From positions 3,627,501 to 3,691,500 of the forward strand of contig NZ_CP049744.1 in the NCBI RefSeq assembly GCF_000760935.2: a stretch of 64,000 nt of DNA, written 5' to 3'. Made by a program: the position numbers and the translations under genes. The stretch comes from Rhodococcoides fascians A25f (GTDB lineage Bacteria > Actinomycetota > Actinomycetes > Mycobacteriales > Mycobacteriaceae). Positions 17,312 through 26,274 of this stretch are shown here, one piece after another. Every line of letters starts with the position of its first letter. Position 1 is the stretch's first letter. Below the pieces are notes generated by a model that saw only the letters and a list, made by a program, of their open reading frames with translations, was not told the origin of the DNA and made no database searches.

Positions 17312-19038
17312 ATCGTGCGAACCGGTTCCAGAATTTCCTGTCGGGCCTCAGGAGCGACGACCCGCAACGCGTCCGCCGACTCGTCGTCGGGCTGGCGCTG
17401 CGATTCGATCTCGGCCTCCACCCGGGCGCGGTAGGTCTCGACTTCACGATCGACCATGGCCTCGTCCCACCCCAGAACGGGTGCGATCAACGCGGCCACC
17501 TGACCCGCGCAGTTCATCCCACGGTGCGAGTACTCGATGGAAATCCGGGTACGACGCGACAGCACGTCCTCCAGGTGCAACGCGCCCTCCGCCGCCGCCG
17601 CATAGACCACCTCGACCTGCAGGTAGGACGGTGCGTCGGTGAGTGGTTGCAGCAGTTCGGGTTTCCCGTCCGCCATCGCCAACACCTCGTCGATCAGCGA
17701 ACCGTATCGGTCCAGCAGGTGCGTCACCCGATGTGGATGCAAGTTGTACATCTCGCCCAGATGCGGTGCCTGATTGACCAGGGCGAAGTAACCGTCGGCA
17801 CCGACGAGGGGCACCTTCTCGGTGATCGATGACGCCACCCGCACCGGAATGTCCTCCGCCGCCAGATCGACGGCGTCCTCGGCCATCACTCGGTAGGTCG
17901 TGTACTTGCCGCCGGCGATGGCGATGAGTCCCGGTGCCACGCGAGCGACCGCGTGCTCGCGAGAGAGCTTGGAGGTCTCGTCGCTCTCGCCTGCCAGCAG
18001 TGGCCGCAGGCCCGCGTACACACCGTCGATGTCCTCGTGGGTGAGCGGCGTGACGAGCACACCGTTGACCTCACCCAGGATGTAGTCGATGTCGGCTTTG
18101 GTCGCGGCCGGATGGGCAAGATCGAGATTCCAGTCGGTGTCGGTGGTGCCGATGATCCAGTGCGCACCCCACGGGATGATGAAGAGCACGGATTTCTCGG
18201 TGCGCAGAATGATCGCGGCTTCGCTGACGATTCGGTCGCGCGGCACCACGATGTGCACGCCCTTGGATGCACGCACCCGGAAACGTCCACGCATGTTGGA
18301 CAGCGATTGAATCTCGTCGGTCCACACGCCGGTGGCGTTGATCACCACGTGTGCGCGTACTTCCGTGGTGGCTCCGGTCTCCGAATCGCGCACTCGCACA
18401 CCGGATACCCGATCTGCCTCCCGCAGGAACCCGACGACCTGGGTGGATGTACGAACCACCGCGCCGTAGTGAGCGGCCGTTCTGGCGACCGTCATGGTGT
18501 GCCGGGCATCGTCGACGACGGTGTCGTAGTACCGAATTCCGCCGATCAGCGACTTCCGTTTGATGCCGGGCGACATCCGCAACGCGCCCGAACGCGTCAG
18601 ATGCTTCTGCTGCGGAACCGATTTGGCCCCACCCATCCGGTCGTAGAGAAAGATGCCCGCGGCGATGTACGGGCGCTCCCACAGGCGATGAGTGAGCGGA
18701 AACAGAAACTTCAGCGGCTTGACAAGGTGCGGTGCGAGTGTGGACAACGAGAGTTCTCGTTCGTGCAGCGCCTCGCGTACGAGCCCGAACTCGAGCTGCT
18801 CGAGATAGCGGAGCCCGCCGTGGAACATCTTCGACGAGCGAGACGAGGTGCCCGACGCATAATCACGCGCCTCGACCAGAGCCACCTTCAAACCCCGCGT
18901 CGCCGCGTCGAGGGCCGCACCGGAGCCGACGACGCCACCGCCGACGACCACGACGTCGAACTGCTCGGTTCCGAGCTGGTCCCACGCCTCCACCCGCTGG
19001 GTGGGTCCGAGGAACTTCGTGTTCGATCGGTTGCTCAC
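17308..19038 (-). CDS. glpD: Aerobic glycerol-3-phosphate dehydrogenase
   Basis: 576 residues, typical for GlpD: membrane-peripheral FAD enzyme oxidising glycerol-3-phosphate to dihydroxyacetone phosphate and feeding the quinone pool. N-terminal FAD motif VVVVGGGVVGSGAALDAATRG, then SGTSSRSSKMFHGGLRYLE, the IIPWGAHWIIGTTDTDW segment of the active site, and a C-terminal DAO_C helical domain. GTG 19038 is preferred over the longer frame because AGGGAG stands about 8 bases upstream. It corresponds to Rv3302c (glpD2), and lpdA lies nearby as in mycobacteria. Confidence 0.93.
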   Translation of the reverse strand: MSNRSNTKFLGPTQRVEAWDQLGTEQFDVVVVGGGVVGSGAALDAATRGLKVALVEARDYASGTSSRSSKMFHGGLRYLEQLEFGLVREALHERELSLSTLAPHLVKPLKFLFPLTHRLWERPYIAAGIFLYDRMGGAKSVPQQKHLTRSGALRMSPGIKRKSLIGGIRYYDTVVDDARHTMTVARTAAHYGAVVRTSTQVVGFLREADRVSGVRVRDSETGATTEVRAHVVINATGVWTDEIQSLSNMRGRFRVRASKGVHIVVPRDRIVSEAAIILRTEKSVLFIIPWGAHWIIGTTDTDWNLDLAHPAATKADIDYILGEVNGVLVTPLTHEDIDGVYAGLRPLLAGESDETSKLSREHAVARVAPGLIAIAGGKYTTYRVMAEDAVDLAAEDIPVRVASSITEKVPLVGADGYFALVNQAPHLGEMYNLHPHRVTHLLDRYGSLIDEVLAMADGKPELLQPLTDAPSYLQVEVVYAAAAEGALHLEDVLSRRTRISIEYSHRGMNCAGQVAALIAPVLGWDEAMVDREVETYRARVEAEIESQRQPDDESADALRVVAPEARQEILEPVRTI

Positions 19039-19141
19039 TGTGACGCTCCCTATCCGTCGAAAAACCCCGCGCACTACGTGCATGTCAGGTTACCGCCCCA
19101 GGTCCGCCACGCGCAGAACCTGCCGACCGGGCTCCGCGAGG

Positions 19142-20365
19142 TCAGCGAGTGCGGATGGACGTGTGTGCAGCGCCCAATCGCCGCACCGCCTCCGCCAGCT
19201 CTGCCGGTGTCGATCCCGCGAAGCTCAACCGGAGCGAGCGGCCGTACTGCTCGGCCGACGCAAACGCCGAGCCTGGAACGAAGGCGACTCCATGCTCCAG
19301 GGCGGCCGCGAGCAACTCGCTCGTATCGGTCCCGTCCTCGAACGTCGCCCAGGCGAACATTCCACCCGTCGGGCGCGAGACCGTGAGCCGCGCGGAGAAC
19401 TCGGCATCGAGCGCATCCGTCAATGCCGTTGCACGGCAAGCATACTCATGACGCAGTGTCGTCAAGTGCGCGTCCAACCATGCAGTGTCGCCGAGCATGC
19501 TCGCCGCCATCAGCTGCGTCATCGAGGAACCGCACAGATCGGCACCCTGCTTGAGGAGCTCCACAGCCGCACACACGGCGGGCGGTGCGACGAACCAGCC
19601 GACACGCAGCGTCGGAGCGAGGATCTTCGACGCACTCGACAGCCGGATGACGCGATCGCCGAAACAGGCTATCGGCGGCGGCGGTGCGCCCGTACCGTGC
19701 ACAGAGCCTGTTGCGGCGAACCAGATCTCGCCGTACGGGTCGTCCTCGATCACCCAGAATCCGTAGTGATCCGCGAGCGCCGCGAGGTGCCGACGCCGGT
19801 GCTCGCTCATCGTGACCCCGCGAGGGTTGTGGAAGTTGGCGACCGTGTGGACCACCGCAGGACGCAGCCCCGCCGTCAACCGTCGTTCGAGTTCCGCGGT
19901 GTCCATCCCGTCGGCGTCGATTTCGATGGCCTCGATCCGTGCCTCGGCGATCGAGAACACCTGCAGCGCACCGGTATACGCGGGCTCGTCGACGACGACA
20001 ACAGCACCCGGGTCGATCAGCGCCTGCGCGAGCAGCGTCAGCGCCTGTTGCGATCCGTGCGTGACGACGACGGTGTCCGTCGGAACCGTCACTCCCCCGC
20101 GCACGGCGCTCTCTCTGGCCGCGATCACGCTGCGCAGCGTGCGATGACCGGCAGTTTCGCAGTATTGGACGGCATCGGGGCTCCGCAGTACCGCGTCGGC
20201 AGCAGCCGCGATGCGGTCGACGGGGATCAGATCCGTGGCCGGCAGGCCTCCCGCCAGGCTGATGACGTCGTCGCGAGCGGTGAGGGCAAGAAGATCACGG
20301 ATAGCCGAGCTGGACAACGATGCGGTGCGTCGGGCCAAGCCGACGGGGAGGTGAGTAGAAGACAT
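19142..20365 (-). CDS. PLP-dependent aminotransferase, MocR/LysN type
   Basis: 407-residue fold-type I aminotransferase of the subgroup including LysN (2-aminoadipate aminotransferase) and the catalytic half of MocR regulators, but with no N-terminal DNA-binding helix-turn-helix. Seen: VTHGSQQALTLL, NFHNPRGVTMS, EDDPYGEIWF, and the PLP lysine in LSSASKILAPTLRVGW. The ATG at 20365 is chosen for GGAG about nine bases upstream; the longer frame runs through a hairpin and lacks family similarity. The substrate could be a branched-chain, aromatic or aminoadipate-type amino acid. It interrupts the mycobacterial glpD-lpdA neighbourhood. Confidence 0.82.
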   Translation of the reverse strand: MSSTHLPVGLARRTASLSSSAIRDLLALTARDDVISLAGGLPATDLIPVDRIAAAADAVLRSPDAVQYCETAGHRTLRSVIAARESAVRGGVTVPTDTVVVTHGSQQALTLLAQALIDPGAVVVVDEPAYTGALQVFSIAEARIEAIEIDADGMDTAELERRLTAGLRPAVVHTVANFHNPRGVTMSEHRRRHLAALADHYGFWVIEDDPYGEIWFAATGSVHGTGAPPPPIACFGDRVIRLSSASKILAPTLRVGWFVAPPAVCAAVELLKQGADLCGSSMTQLMAASMLGDTAWLDAHLTTLRHEYACRATALTDALDAEFSARLTVSRPTGGMFAWATFEDGTDTSELLAAALEHGVAFVPGSAFASAEQYGRSLRLSFAGSTPAELAEAVRRLGAAHTSIRTR

Positions 20366-20423
20366 GAAAGAGACTCCGGGGCAGCAGGAACGAAGGAACG
20401 GCCCGCGGATCCGCTGAGTCGAG

Positions 20424-20453
20424 GAGAGAGCGGACGGGTGTGTCCGCTCTCTC
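20424..20453 (-). terminator. 12-bp hairpin between lpdA and the aminotransferase gene
   Basis: Perfect inverted repeat GAGAGAGCGGAC / GTCCGCTCTCTC with a 6-base loop. It lies 50 bases past the lpdA stop and about 60 bases before the aminotransferase start on the same strand. It best fits an lpdA terminator; attenuation of the next gene is possible. Confidence 0.65.
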
Positions 20454-20504
20454 GACTGTCTCACGTGCTACCGAAATATGAAACGCAATTCTCACATAGT
20501 GAGA

Positions 20505-21908
20505 TCAGTCCAGATCGTCGTGCGCCATCAGCTGACGCGCAGCCTCGATGACCGATCCCGACAACGACGGGTACACCGAGAACGTGTTGGCCAGGTCGTT
20601 GACCGAGAGGTTGTTCTGCACCGCCATCGCGATGGGCAGAATCAGCTCCGACGCGCTCGGGGCGACCACAACGCCGCCGATGACGACGCCGGTGGCCGGG
20701 CGACAGAAGATCTTGACGAAACCGCGCTTGAGCCCGCTCATCTTCGCTCGCGGATTTGTGGTCAGTGGCAGCATCACCACGCGCGCCGGTACGTCACCGG
20801 CGTCGATCTTGGACTGCGCCACACCGACCGACGCGATCTCGGGCCGCGTGAACACCGCCGAGGCCACGGTCTTGAGCTTGATCGGGCTGACGGCCTGTCC
20901 CAGTGCGTGGTACATCGCGATGCGTCCCTGCATCGCCGCGACCGAGGCCAGCGGCAGCAGACCGGTGCAGTCACCGGCTGCGTAGATGCCCGCGACCGCG
21001 GTACGAGATACGCGGTCCACTCGCAGGTATCCACCCTTGTCGAGTTCGATGCCCACCTTCTCGAGTCCCAGACCGGAGGTGTTGGGAACCGATCCGACTG
21101 TCATCAGCGCGTGGCTGCCCTCGACGGTGCGGCCGTCCGACAGCGTGACGAGAACACCGTCGTCGGTGCGTACGACCGAGTCCGCACGGGCGTGCTTGAC
21201 GAGAGTGACACCTCGCTCGTTGAACGCGTCCTCGAGGACCAGAGCGGCATCCTCGTCCTCGTGTGGGAGCACGCGGTCGCGGCTCGAGACAGCGGTGACC
21301 TTGACGCCCATCTCGGTGTAGGCCGAGACGAACTCGGCACCGGTCACACCGGATCCGACGACCACCAAGTGCTCGGGTAGGGCCTCGAGGTCGTAAAGCT
21401 GACGCCAGTTGAGAATGCGTTCGCCGTCGGGCTCGGCTCCCTTGACCACGCGGGGGCGGGCACCGGTCGCGATGAGGACGACGTCGGCGTCGAGGATGCG
21501 TTCCTCGCCGTCGGCCAACACCGCCTTGATCTGATGCGAGGCCATGCCGACATGGGTGTCGATCATCTCGGCGCGGCCGGCCAGGAGTTCGACGCCGACC
21601 GAGGTGACGCGGTGTGCGATGTCGGCCGACTGAGCCTGCGCGAGACTCTTGACTCGGTCGTGAATCTTCGGAAGCGCAACGGCGGCCTGCGATGGATCGA
21701 GCGAAATACCCAGGTCGCTGGCTCGACGCATTTCGGTGCGAATGCCGGTCGAGGCGATGAACGTCTTCGACGGCACGCAGTCCCAGAGAACGCAGGCACC
21801 GCCGATGCCGTCGGAATCGACGAGCGTCACCTGTCCGCCGTGCTGGGCGGCTACCAATGCTGCTTCGTACCCTGCCGGACCACCACCGATGATCACAATC
21901 CGGGTCAT
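20505..21908 (-). CDS. lpdA: LpdA-type NAD(P)H quinone reductase / flavoprotein disulfide reductase
   Basis: 467 residues with FAD motif GGGPAGYEAALVA, NAD motif VVGSGVTGAEF, GIYAAGDCTG, and a dimerisation domain ending RQLMAHDDLD. It matches M. tuberculosis LpdA (Rv3303c) closely, a quinone reductase rather than a true lipoamide dehydrogenase. Unlike my recollection of Rv3303c (GGAAVLDDC), this protein has Cys39 and Cys44 (GGACVLWDC), a full CxxxxC redox pair. The C-terminal His-Glu dyad of lipoamide dehydrogenase is still missing (VYPSLSGS instead), so disulfide reductase activity is uncertain. Start ATG 21908 with AGAGGA upstream; divergent from the GGCT gene. Confidence 0.9.
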   Translation of the reverse strand: MTRIVIIGGGPAGYEAALVAAQHGGQVTLVDSDGIGGACVLWDCVPSKTFIASTGIRTEMRRASDLGISLDPSQAAVALPKIHDRVKSLAQAQSADIAHRVTSVGVELLAGRAEMIDTHVGMASHQIKAVLADGEERILDADVVLIATGARPRVVKGAEPDGERILNWRQLYDLEALPEHLVVVGSGVTGAEFVSAYTEMGVKVTAVSSRDRVLPHEDEDAALVLEDAFNERGVTLVKHARADSVVRTDDGVLVTLSDGRTVEGSHALMTVGSVPNTSGLGLEKVGIELDKGGYLRVDRVSRTAVAGIYAAGDCTGLLPLASVAAMQGRIAMYHALGQAVSPIKLKTVASAVFTRPEIASVGVAQSKIDAGDVPARVVMLPLTTNPRAKMSGLKRGFVKIFCRPATGVVIGGVVVAPSASELILPIAMAVQNNLSVNDLANTFSVYPSLSGSVIEAARQLMAHDDLD

Positions 21909-22077
21909 TGATCCTCTTCTCGCGTGCTCGAAATTCTCTCGCTTTGTCCCCTCAACGGTATTGCAGAGGCCGCCCCGGCGCGTCGGTAGGGCTGGCTTCG
22001 GTGACCCGGGAGGCGACCGGACCTGCGACGACTCACCGAAACAGGACCACGACGCGTCAACCGGCACCGATACGGTT

Positions 22078-22083
22078 TAGGCT
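22078..22083 (+). promoter_or_regulatory. Leaderless -10 box of the GGCT-like gene
   Basis: TAGGCT seven bases before the GTG at 22091, with no ribosome site between; the spacing fits actinobacterial leaderless transcription. Confidence 0.45.
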
Positions 22084-22090
22084 GGCCGAC

Positions 22091-22555
22091 GTGCCAATTT
22101 ATGCCGCCTACGGATCGAACATGCATCCGGAGCAGATGTTGCAGCGATGCCCACACTCCCCCCTGTCGGGAACCGGGTGGCTGCACGGATGGCGGTTGAC
22201 CTTCGGCGGCGGCGACATCGGCTGGGAAGGCGCACTCGCCACGATCGTCGAGGATCCCGACTCTCAGGTCTTCGTCGTCCTCTACGACGTATCGGACGAG
22301 GACGAGGAGAGTCTGGATCGCTGGGAGGGCTCCGAACTCGGCATTCACCGCAAGATCCGACTACGCATCGAGACCGGCCGTGAGCCGGTACTGGCGTGGA
22401 TGTACGTGCTCGACGCCTACGAGGGTGGCCTGCCGTCGGCCCGCTATCTCGGAGTGATGGCGGAAGCAGCCGAAATTGCCGGTGCCCCAGCCGAATACGT
22501 GCGAGACCTACGAACCCGCAACAGCCGCAACGTGGGTCCCGGTACAGCCTCGTAG
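22091..22555 (+). CDS. Gamma-glutamylcyclotransferase-like protein
   Basis: 154 residues of the GGCT/AIG2 beta-barrel family. The hallmark YGSNM (substrate-binding loop) is at the extreme N-terminus in PIYAAYGSNM; LYDVSDEDEESLDRWEG carries the expected acidic catalytic region. Equivalent to Rv3304 by position and sequence. The physiological substrate is unknown; gamma-glutamyl-amino acid cyclisation is the family activity. The GTG at 22091 gives the family N-terminus directly, with the leaderless -10 box before it. Tail-to-tail with the TsaA/TrmO-like gene. Confidence 0.82.
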   Translation: MPIYAAYGSNMHPEQMLQRCPHSPLSGTGWLHGWRLTFGGGDIGWEGALATIVEDPDSQVFVVLYDVSDEDEESLDRWEGSELGIHRKIRLRIETGREPVLAWMYVLDAYEGGLPSARYLGVMAEAAEIAGAPAEYVRDLRTRNSRNVGPGTAS

Positions 22556-22568
22556 CTCGACGGACAGA

Positions 22569-23033
22569 TCAGAAGTAGTTCTTCATCACCGACGCCACCC
22601 AGGCAGGCTCGGTCACGTCCGCACGCTCCGGAACCATGGACTGCAGGAACGGTTTGACGTCGAGGACCGGTGAGCCGTCGATCGCGTCGAGACCTCGAAC
22701 TCGGATGCGCAGACCGTCGACGTCGACGATCTCGCACCGCGACACTCCGAGATGGTTGGGCCGGTCCTTGACGCGTTGGGCGAGGACTCCCACCCGAGGA
22801 AGCGTCGTGTCGCCGCGGGGGTGGCGCGATCCGGTGGTCGTCGCGGCCGGATCACACCGGTGGAAGCCGTAGACGACCTCGAGGTGCGAGAAGTCGGCAA
22901 GACCGAGAGTCGCGTCTACGTCGAGCGCGGTCCGATCGAGGTCGATGACGGACTCGACGGATCCCCAGTTGTCGTCCACCACTTCGGCACGGTCGGATCG
23001 AACGATTCCGATCGGAGACAATTCGAAAGCCAT
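22569..23033 (-). CDS. TsaA/TrmO-family S-adenosylmethionine-dependent methyltransferase
   Basis: 154-residue TsaA-like beta-barrel. N-terminal SPIGIVRSD, central RPNHLGVSR, and C-terminal LDVKPF correspond to the conserved motifs of TrmO, the N6-methyltransferase of threonylcarbamoyladenosine-37 in tRNA. The protein is shorter than E. coli TrmO (about 235) and lacks its C-terminal domain, like archaeal and actinobacterial forms, so the target RNA is uncertain. Start ATG 23033. It begins 14 bases after the M20 amidohydrolase gene and is probably cotranscribed with it. Confidence 0.75.
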   Translation of the reverse strand: MAFELSPIGIVRSDRAEVVDDNWGSVESVIDLDRTALDVDATLGLADFSHLEVVYGFHRCDPAATTTGSRHPRGDTTLPRVGVLAQRVKDRPNHLGVSRCEIVDVDGLRIRVRGLDAIDGSPVLDVKPFLQSMVPERADVTEPAWVASVMKNYF

Positions 23034-23047
23034 CTCGTTCCCTGCCC

Positions 23048-24211
23048 CTAGTTCGGATCCAGCGCGATTCCGGTCATCACCTTCACACCCACGGCCAATG
23101 CTCGCTCGTCGAGATCGAACGTGGGCTGATGGATGTCGAGTTGGGGGCCGGTACCGGGCCAGACGCCCAGCCGAGCCATCGCCCCCGGCACCCTTTCGAG
23201 GTACCACGAGAAATCCTCGCCGCCACCGGACTGCGCGGTATCGGCGAGGGCGGTTACCCCGACCCGTGTGATCGCCTTCTCGAAGGTGTGCGTGGACGAG
23301 GGGTCGTTGACCACCGGCGGTACGCCGCGGCGGTAGTGCAACTCGAATTGCACCCCGGTGGGTGCGAGCAATCCGGTGACGATCTCGCGAACCAACGGTT
23401 CGAGCAACGCCCAGGTCTCGTGATCGCCGGTGCGGACGGTGCCGGTCAGCATGCCGGTCTGCGGAATGGCGTTGGGGGCCTGGCCCGCCACCACCGCTCC
23501 CCACACCATGACCGTGCTGGTTCGCGGATCGATGCGCCTGCTCAGCATCCCGGGCAGGCCGGTGATGACCGTGCCGAGCGCGTACACGAGATCCGTCGTC
23601 AGGTGTGGCCGCGACGTGTGACCGCCGGGTGAGTCCAGCCGCAGCTCGACGGTGTCGGCGGCGGAGGTGATGGCACCGACACGTACGCCGACCTGCCCCA
23701 CCTCGAGCCGCGGATCACAGTGCAGCGCAAAGATCTTGGTGACACCGTCGAGCGCGCCCGCGGCCACCGCGTCGAGTGCACCCCCGGGCATGACCTCCTC
23801 GGCGGGCTGAAAGATCAGGCGCACCCCGTACTGCAGATCCGGCAGCGATGCCAGCGCCAGCCCGGTCGCGAGCAGCACCGTGGTGTGCGCGTCGTGGCCG
23901 CAGGCGTGCGACACCCCGGGCACAGTCGACGAATACGCCGCGCCGGTGTTCTCCTGCAGCGGTAGGGCATCCATGTCTGCCCGCAACGCGACACGAGGAC
24001 CGTCGGGCCCGATGTCACAGATCAGCCCCGTTCCGCCGGGGAGGGGCTTAGGTGACAGACCCGCTGCTTCCAGTTGTTCGATCACGAATGCGGTGGTGCC
24101 GAATTCGCGTCGAGCGAGTTCCGGGTTGGCGTGAATGTGCCGACGCCACAGTGACAGATCTGCCGTGTGCGACTCGATCCACCGATCGATCGCGGCCTCA
24201 CGAGTGTTCAC
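23048..24211 (-). CDS. M20D-family amidohydrolase (AmiA-like)
   Basis: 387-residue zinc peptidase/aminoacylase of the M20D group. Metal-binding segments: HACGHDAHT, PAEEVMPGGA, and HCDPRLEVG; ALRADMDALPLQE contains the catalytic Asp region; the C-terminal GGGEDFSWYLE contributes another ligand area. Family substrates are N-acyl amino acids or indole-amino acid conjugates. GTG 24211 overlaps the upstream gene's stop (GTGA), so the pair is coupled. Together they correspond to the M. tuberculosis amiA1/amiB1 pair (Rv3305c-Rv3306c). Confidence 0.87.
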   Translation of the reverse strand: MNTREAAIDRWIESHTADLSLWRRHIHANPELARREFGTTAFVIEQLEAAGLSPKPLPGGTGLICDIGPDGPRVALRADMDALPLQENTGAAYSSTVPGVSHACGHDAHTTVLLATGLALASLPDLQYGVRLIFQPAEEVMPGGALDAVAAGALDGVTKIFALHCDPRLEVGQVGVRVGAITSAADTVELRLDSPGGHTSRPHLTTDLVYALGTVITGLPGMLSRRIDPRTSTVMVWGAVVAGQAPNAIPQTGMLTGTVRTGDHETWALLEPLVREIVTGLLAPTGVQFELHYRRGVPPVVNDPSSTHTFEKAITRVGVTALADTAQSGGGEDFSWYLERVPGAMARLGVWPGTGPQLDIHQPTFDLDERALAVGVKVMTGIALDPN

Positions 24212-25410
24212 TGTTGCCCAGCCGATCGGGCGCTCACGCCGTCGAGCAGGCGGGCCCGAGTGCTGGGATCGGCTGCAGCACGCGCGGCCGTTCTGGCCAG
24301 ACCGAGGGCTCCGTCGCGTAATGCTCGGTCGGCGGACTCGGTGACGCACGCAGCGGCGAACTCCGGCTGATGCGTCACCGCCCCGCCTGCGTCGAGCCCG
24401 ACGACGGGATGGATACCAGGTAGAACATTCGTCACGTTTCCCATGTCTGTGCTGCCCAACGGGCGAAATCCTTCCAAATCCGGAGCCAACGGCGATCGGC
24501 CCAACGCTTCGATCTCCTGACGAAAAGCCGCGACCAGCCACGAATCCGGCGTCAACGCAGCGTATGTCGGTGACACCGTACGAATCTCGTGAGTACACCC
24601 GGTGGCGAGTGCCCCGGCCTCGAAACACGCGAACGCCTTGGTCGTCAGCGCCTCGAGCGACTCCGTGGTGTTCGCGCGCAGGTAGTAGAGCAACTCGGCA
24701 TGGCCGGGAACGATGTTCGGCGCCGCCCCGCCGTCGCTGACGATGCCGTGGAACTGCTGACCGGGTGCCAGGTGCTGACGCAGCAAACCGAGCGCCACCT
24801 GGCTGATGGTGACCGCATCGCCTGCGTTGATTCCCCATTCCGGAGCGGCCGAGGCATGCGCGGCGCGGCCGGTGAACTTCACGGCGACGTCGGCCAGAGC
24901 CAGCGACGTCGCACCGACGATGTCGAAGGGTCCGGGGTGGACCATCAGTGCCGCGCCGATGCCGTCGAACACTCCGCGCTCGAGCATCAGCACCTTGCCG
25001 CCGCCGGTCTCCTCGGCCGGGGTGCCGAGCACTCGGACGGTGATGCCCAGAGCGTCGGCGACCGGAGCCAATGCAAGCGCCGCCCCCACCGCGGACGCCG
25101 CAATGATGTTGTGCCCGCACGCATGACCGATCTCCGGCAGGGCGTCGTACTCCGCACAGATACCGATAACCAGGTCACCACTGCCGAACGACGCCGTGAA
25201 CGCGGTATCCATGTCTGCCACGTTCGACTCGACATCGAAATCGTGGGATCGGAGGGTATCGAGGATCTTGGCGACGCTGCGATGTTCTTCGAACGCCAGC
25301 TCGGGCTCGGCATGAATCGAGTGCGACAGTGCGACCAGTTCGCCAGTCGCGGCGGCCAGGGCGCGGTCCATGGCACTGGCCACAGCAGCACTGTTCGATT
25401 CGTCCGTCAC
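24208..25410 (-). CDS. M20-family amidohydrolase (AmiB-like)
   Basis: 400-residue paralogue of the neighbouring enzyme. It belongs to the AbgB/PM20D2 branch: ICAEYDALPEIGHACGHN, TPAEETGGGK, and the dimerisation-domain HASAAPEWGINAGDA. Members cleave p-aminobenzoyl-glutamate or dipeptide-like amides. Start GTG 25410 (VTDESN). First gene of a minus-strand run with the AmiA-like and TrmO-like genes. The substrate cannot be told from the sequence. Confidence 0.87.
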   Translation of the reverse strand: MTDESNSAAVASAMDRALAAATGELVALSHSIHAEPELAFEEHRSVAKILDTLRSHDFDVESNVADMDTAFTASFGSGDLVIGICAEYDALPEIGHACGHNIIAASAVGAALALAPVADALGITVRVLGTPAEETGGGKVLMLERGVFDGIGAALMVHPGPFDIVGATSLALADVAVKFTGRAAHASAAPEWGINAGDAVTISQVALGLLRQHLAPGQQFHGIVSDGGAAPNIVPGHAELLYYLRANTTESLEALTTKAFACFEAGALATGCTHEIRTVSPTYAALTPDSWLVAAFRQEIEALGRSPLAPDLEGFRPLGSTDMGNVTNVLPGIHPVVGLDAGGAVTHQPEFAAACVTESADRALRDGALGLARTAARAAADPSTRARLLDGVSARSAGQQ

Positions 25411-25482
25411 GAGAGACAGTGTGTCACTAGCGTGGCCGAGTGTCGGAACGGCTGTGCCGACTTGCAGGCAGAGACCGGCTTG

Positions 25483-26187
25483 CTACTTTCCGAAGCTGAA
25501 GTTGCTGTCGTCGGTTGCGGTGTTCAGTGCGGCGAGCAGATCCACGTGCATACGTGCCTTGATACCGGCCAGATTCGCACCCCGGGTGCTCGTCAGCGCC
25601 GCAGCCTTCGCGACCGCGTCGGACACCAACGACTCTTCCGGTGCCGTCGCCTCGACGATTCCGGCGGCCACGGCGTCGGCACCGCCGTAGCGGCGACCGG
25701 TCGTCATTGCCTCGACGGCCGTCTGCTTGGGCAGCCGGGAGTTGATCAGTGCCGACATTCCCACGGTGAACGGCATGTTCAGGTTCACCTCGGGCAGGCA
25801 GTAGAAGCCTCGGTCGGCGCGCTGGATACGGAAGTCGTGCGAGGTGGCGAACATCGCGCCTGCTCCGAACGCATGGCCCTGAACTGCCGCGACGGTGGCC
25901 ATCGGAAACGCCAGCAGCCGGGTGTAGAGAGTGTGGACACGGTCGAGGTACCAGGTGATCTTGTCCAGGTTGGCGAAGAGCCAATCGGTGTCGAGACCGT
26001 TGCTGTAGAACTTGCCCGCCGACGTGGTGACCAGTGCCGCCGGACCGGTCGACGCCTCGACCTCGTCGAGCAACGCGTGGGTGGCGTCGATCCAGTCCGG
26101 GTGGAACCGATTCTCCGGATTGTCCGCGCCGTCCTGGGCACCGAGGAACAGGATGTGGACGTCGCCGTCGCGTTCGAGATAAGGCAT
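25483..26187 (-). CDS. Enoyl-CoA hydratase/isomerase, plant Delta3-Delta2-isomerase-like
   Basis: 234-residue crotonase-fold protein. The N-terminal organisation (MPYLERDGDVHILFLG, NRFHPDWID, GKFYSNGLDTDWL) and the oxyanion-hole segments resemble peroxisomal Delta3-Delta2 enoyl-CoA isomerases of plants rather than typical bacterial FadB or EchA proteins. AFGAGAMFATSHDFRI and a GFYCLPEVNLNMPF loop carry the likely catalytic acid. It would shift the double bond of unsaturated fatty acids during beta-oxidation. ATG 26187 is chosen because it matches family N-termini and a TAGTAT -10 box stands 7 bases upstream. Longer starts to 26247 are possible but unlikely. Confidence 0.8.
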   Translation of the reverse strand: MPYLERDGDVHILFLGAQDGADNPENRFHPDWIDATHALLDEVEASTGPAALVTTSAGKFYSNGLDTDWLFANLDKITWYLDRVHTLYTRLLAFPMATVAAVQGHAFGAGAMFATSHDFRIQRADRGFYCLPEVNLNMPFTVGMSALINSRLPKQTAVEAMTTGRRYGGADAVAAGIVEATAPEESLVSDAVAKAAALTSTRGANLAGIKARMHVDLLAALNTATDDSNFSFGK

Positions 26188-26194
26188 GCAGCGG

Positions 26195-26200
26195 ATACTA
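26195..26200 (-). promoter_or_regulatory. Leaderless -10 box of the isomerase gene
   Basis: On the minus strand TAGTAT lies 7 bases before ATG 26187, with no ribosome site between them. It faces a plus-strand -10 box at 26261, making an 87-base divergent promoter. Confidence 0.5.
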
Positions 26201-26260
26201 CTCGGGGGTAACTTGCTGGTGGCAACCTCCATCGGTCGCACATCCATCGCGTCGATCTCC

Positions 26261-26266
26261 TACTGT
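26261..26266 (+). promoter_or_regulatory. Leaderless -10 box of the purine nucleoside phosphorylase gene
   Basis: TACTGT stands 8 bases before the GTG at 26275 with no ribosome site, consistent with a leaderless transcript. Confidence 0.42.
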
Positions 26267-26274
26267 TGTTCATC

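Noticed and set aside
20482..20510. CTCAC-ATA-GTGAG inverted repeat after lpdA
   Set aside because: Only 5-base arms in a terminator region; too weak to call an operator.
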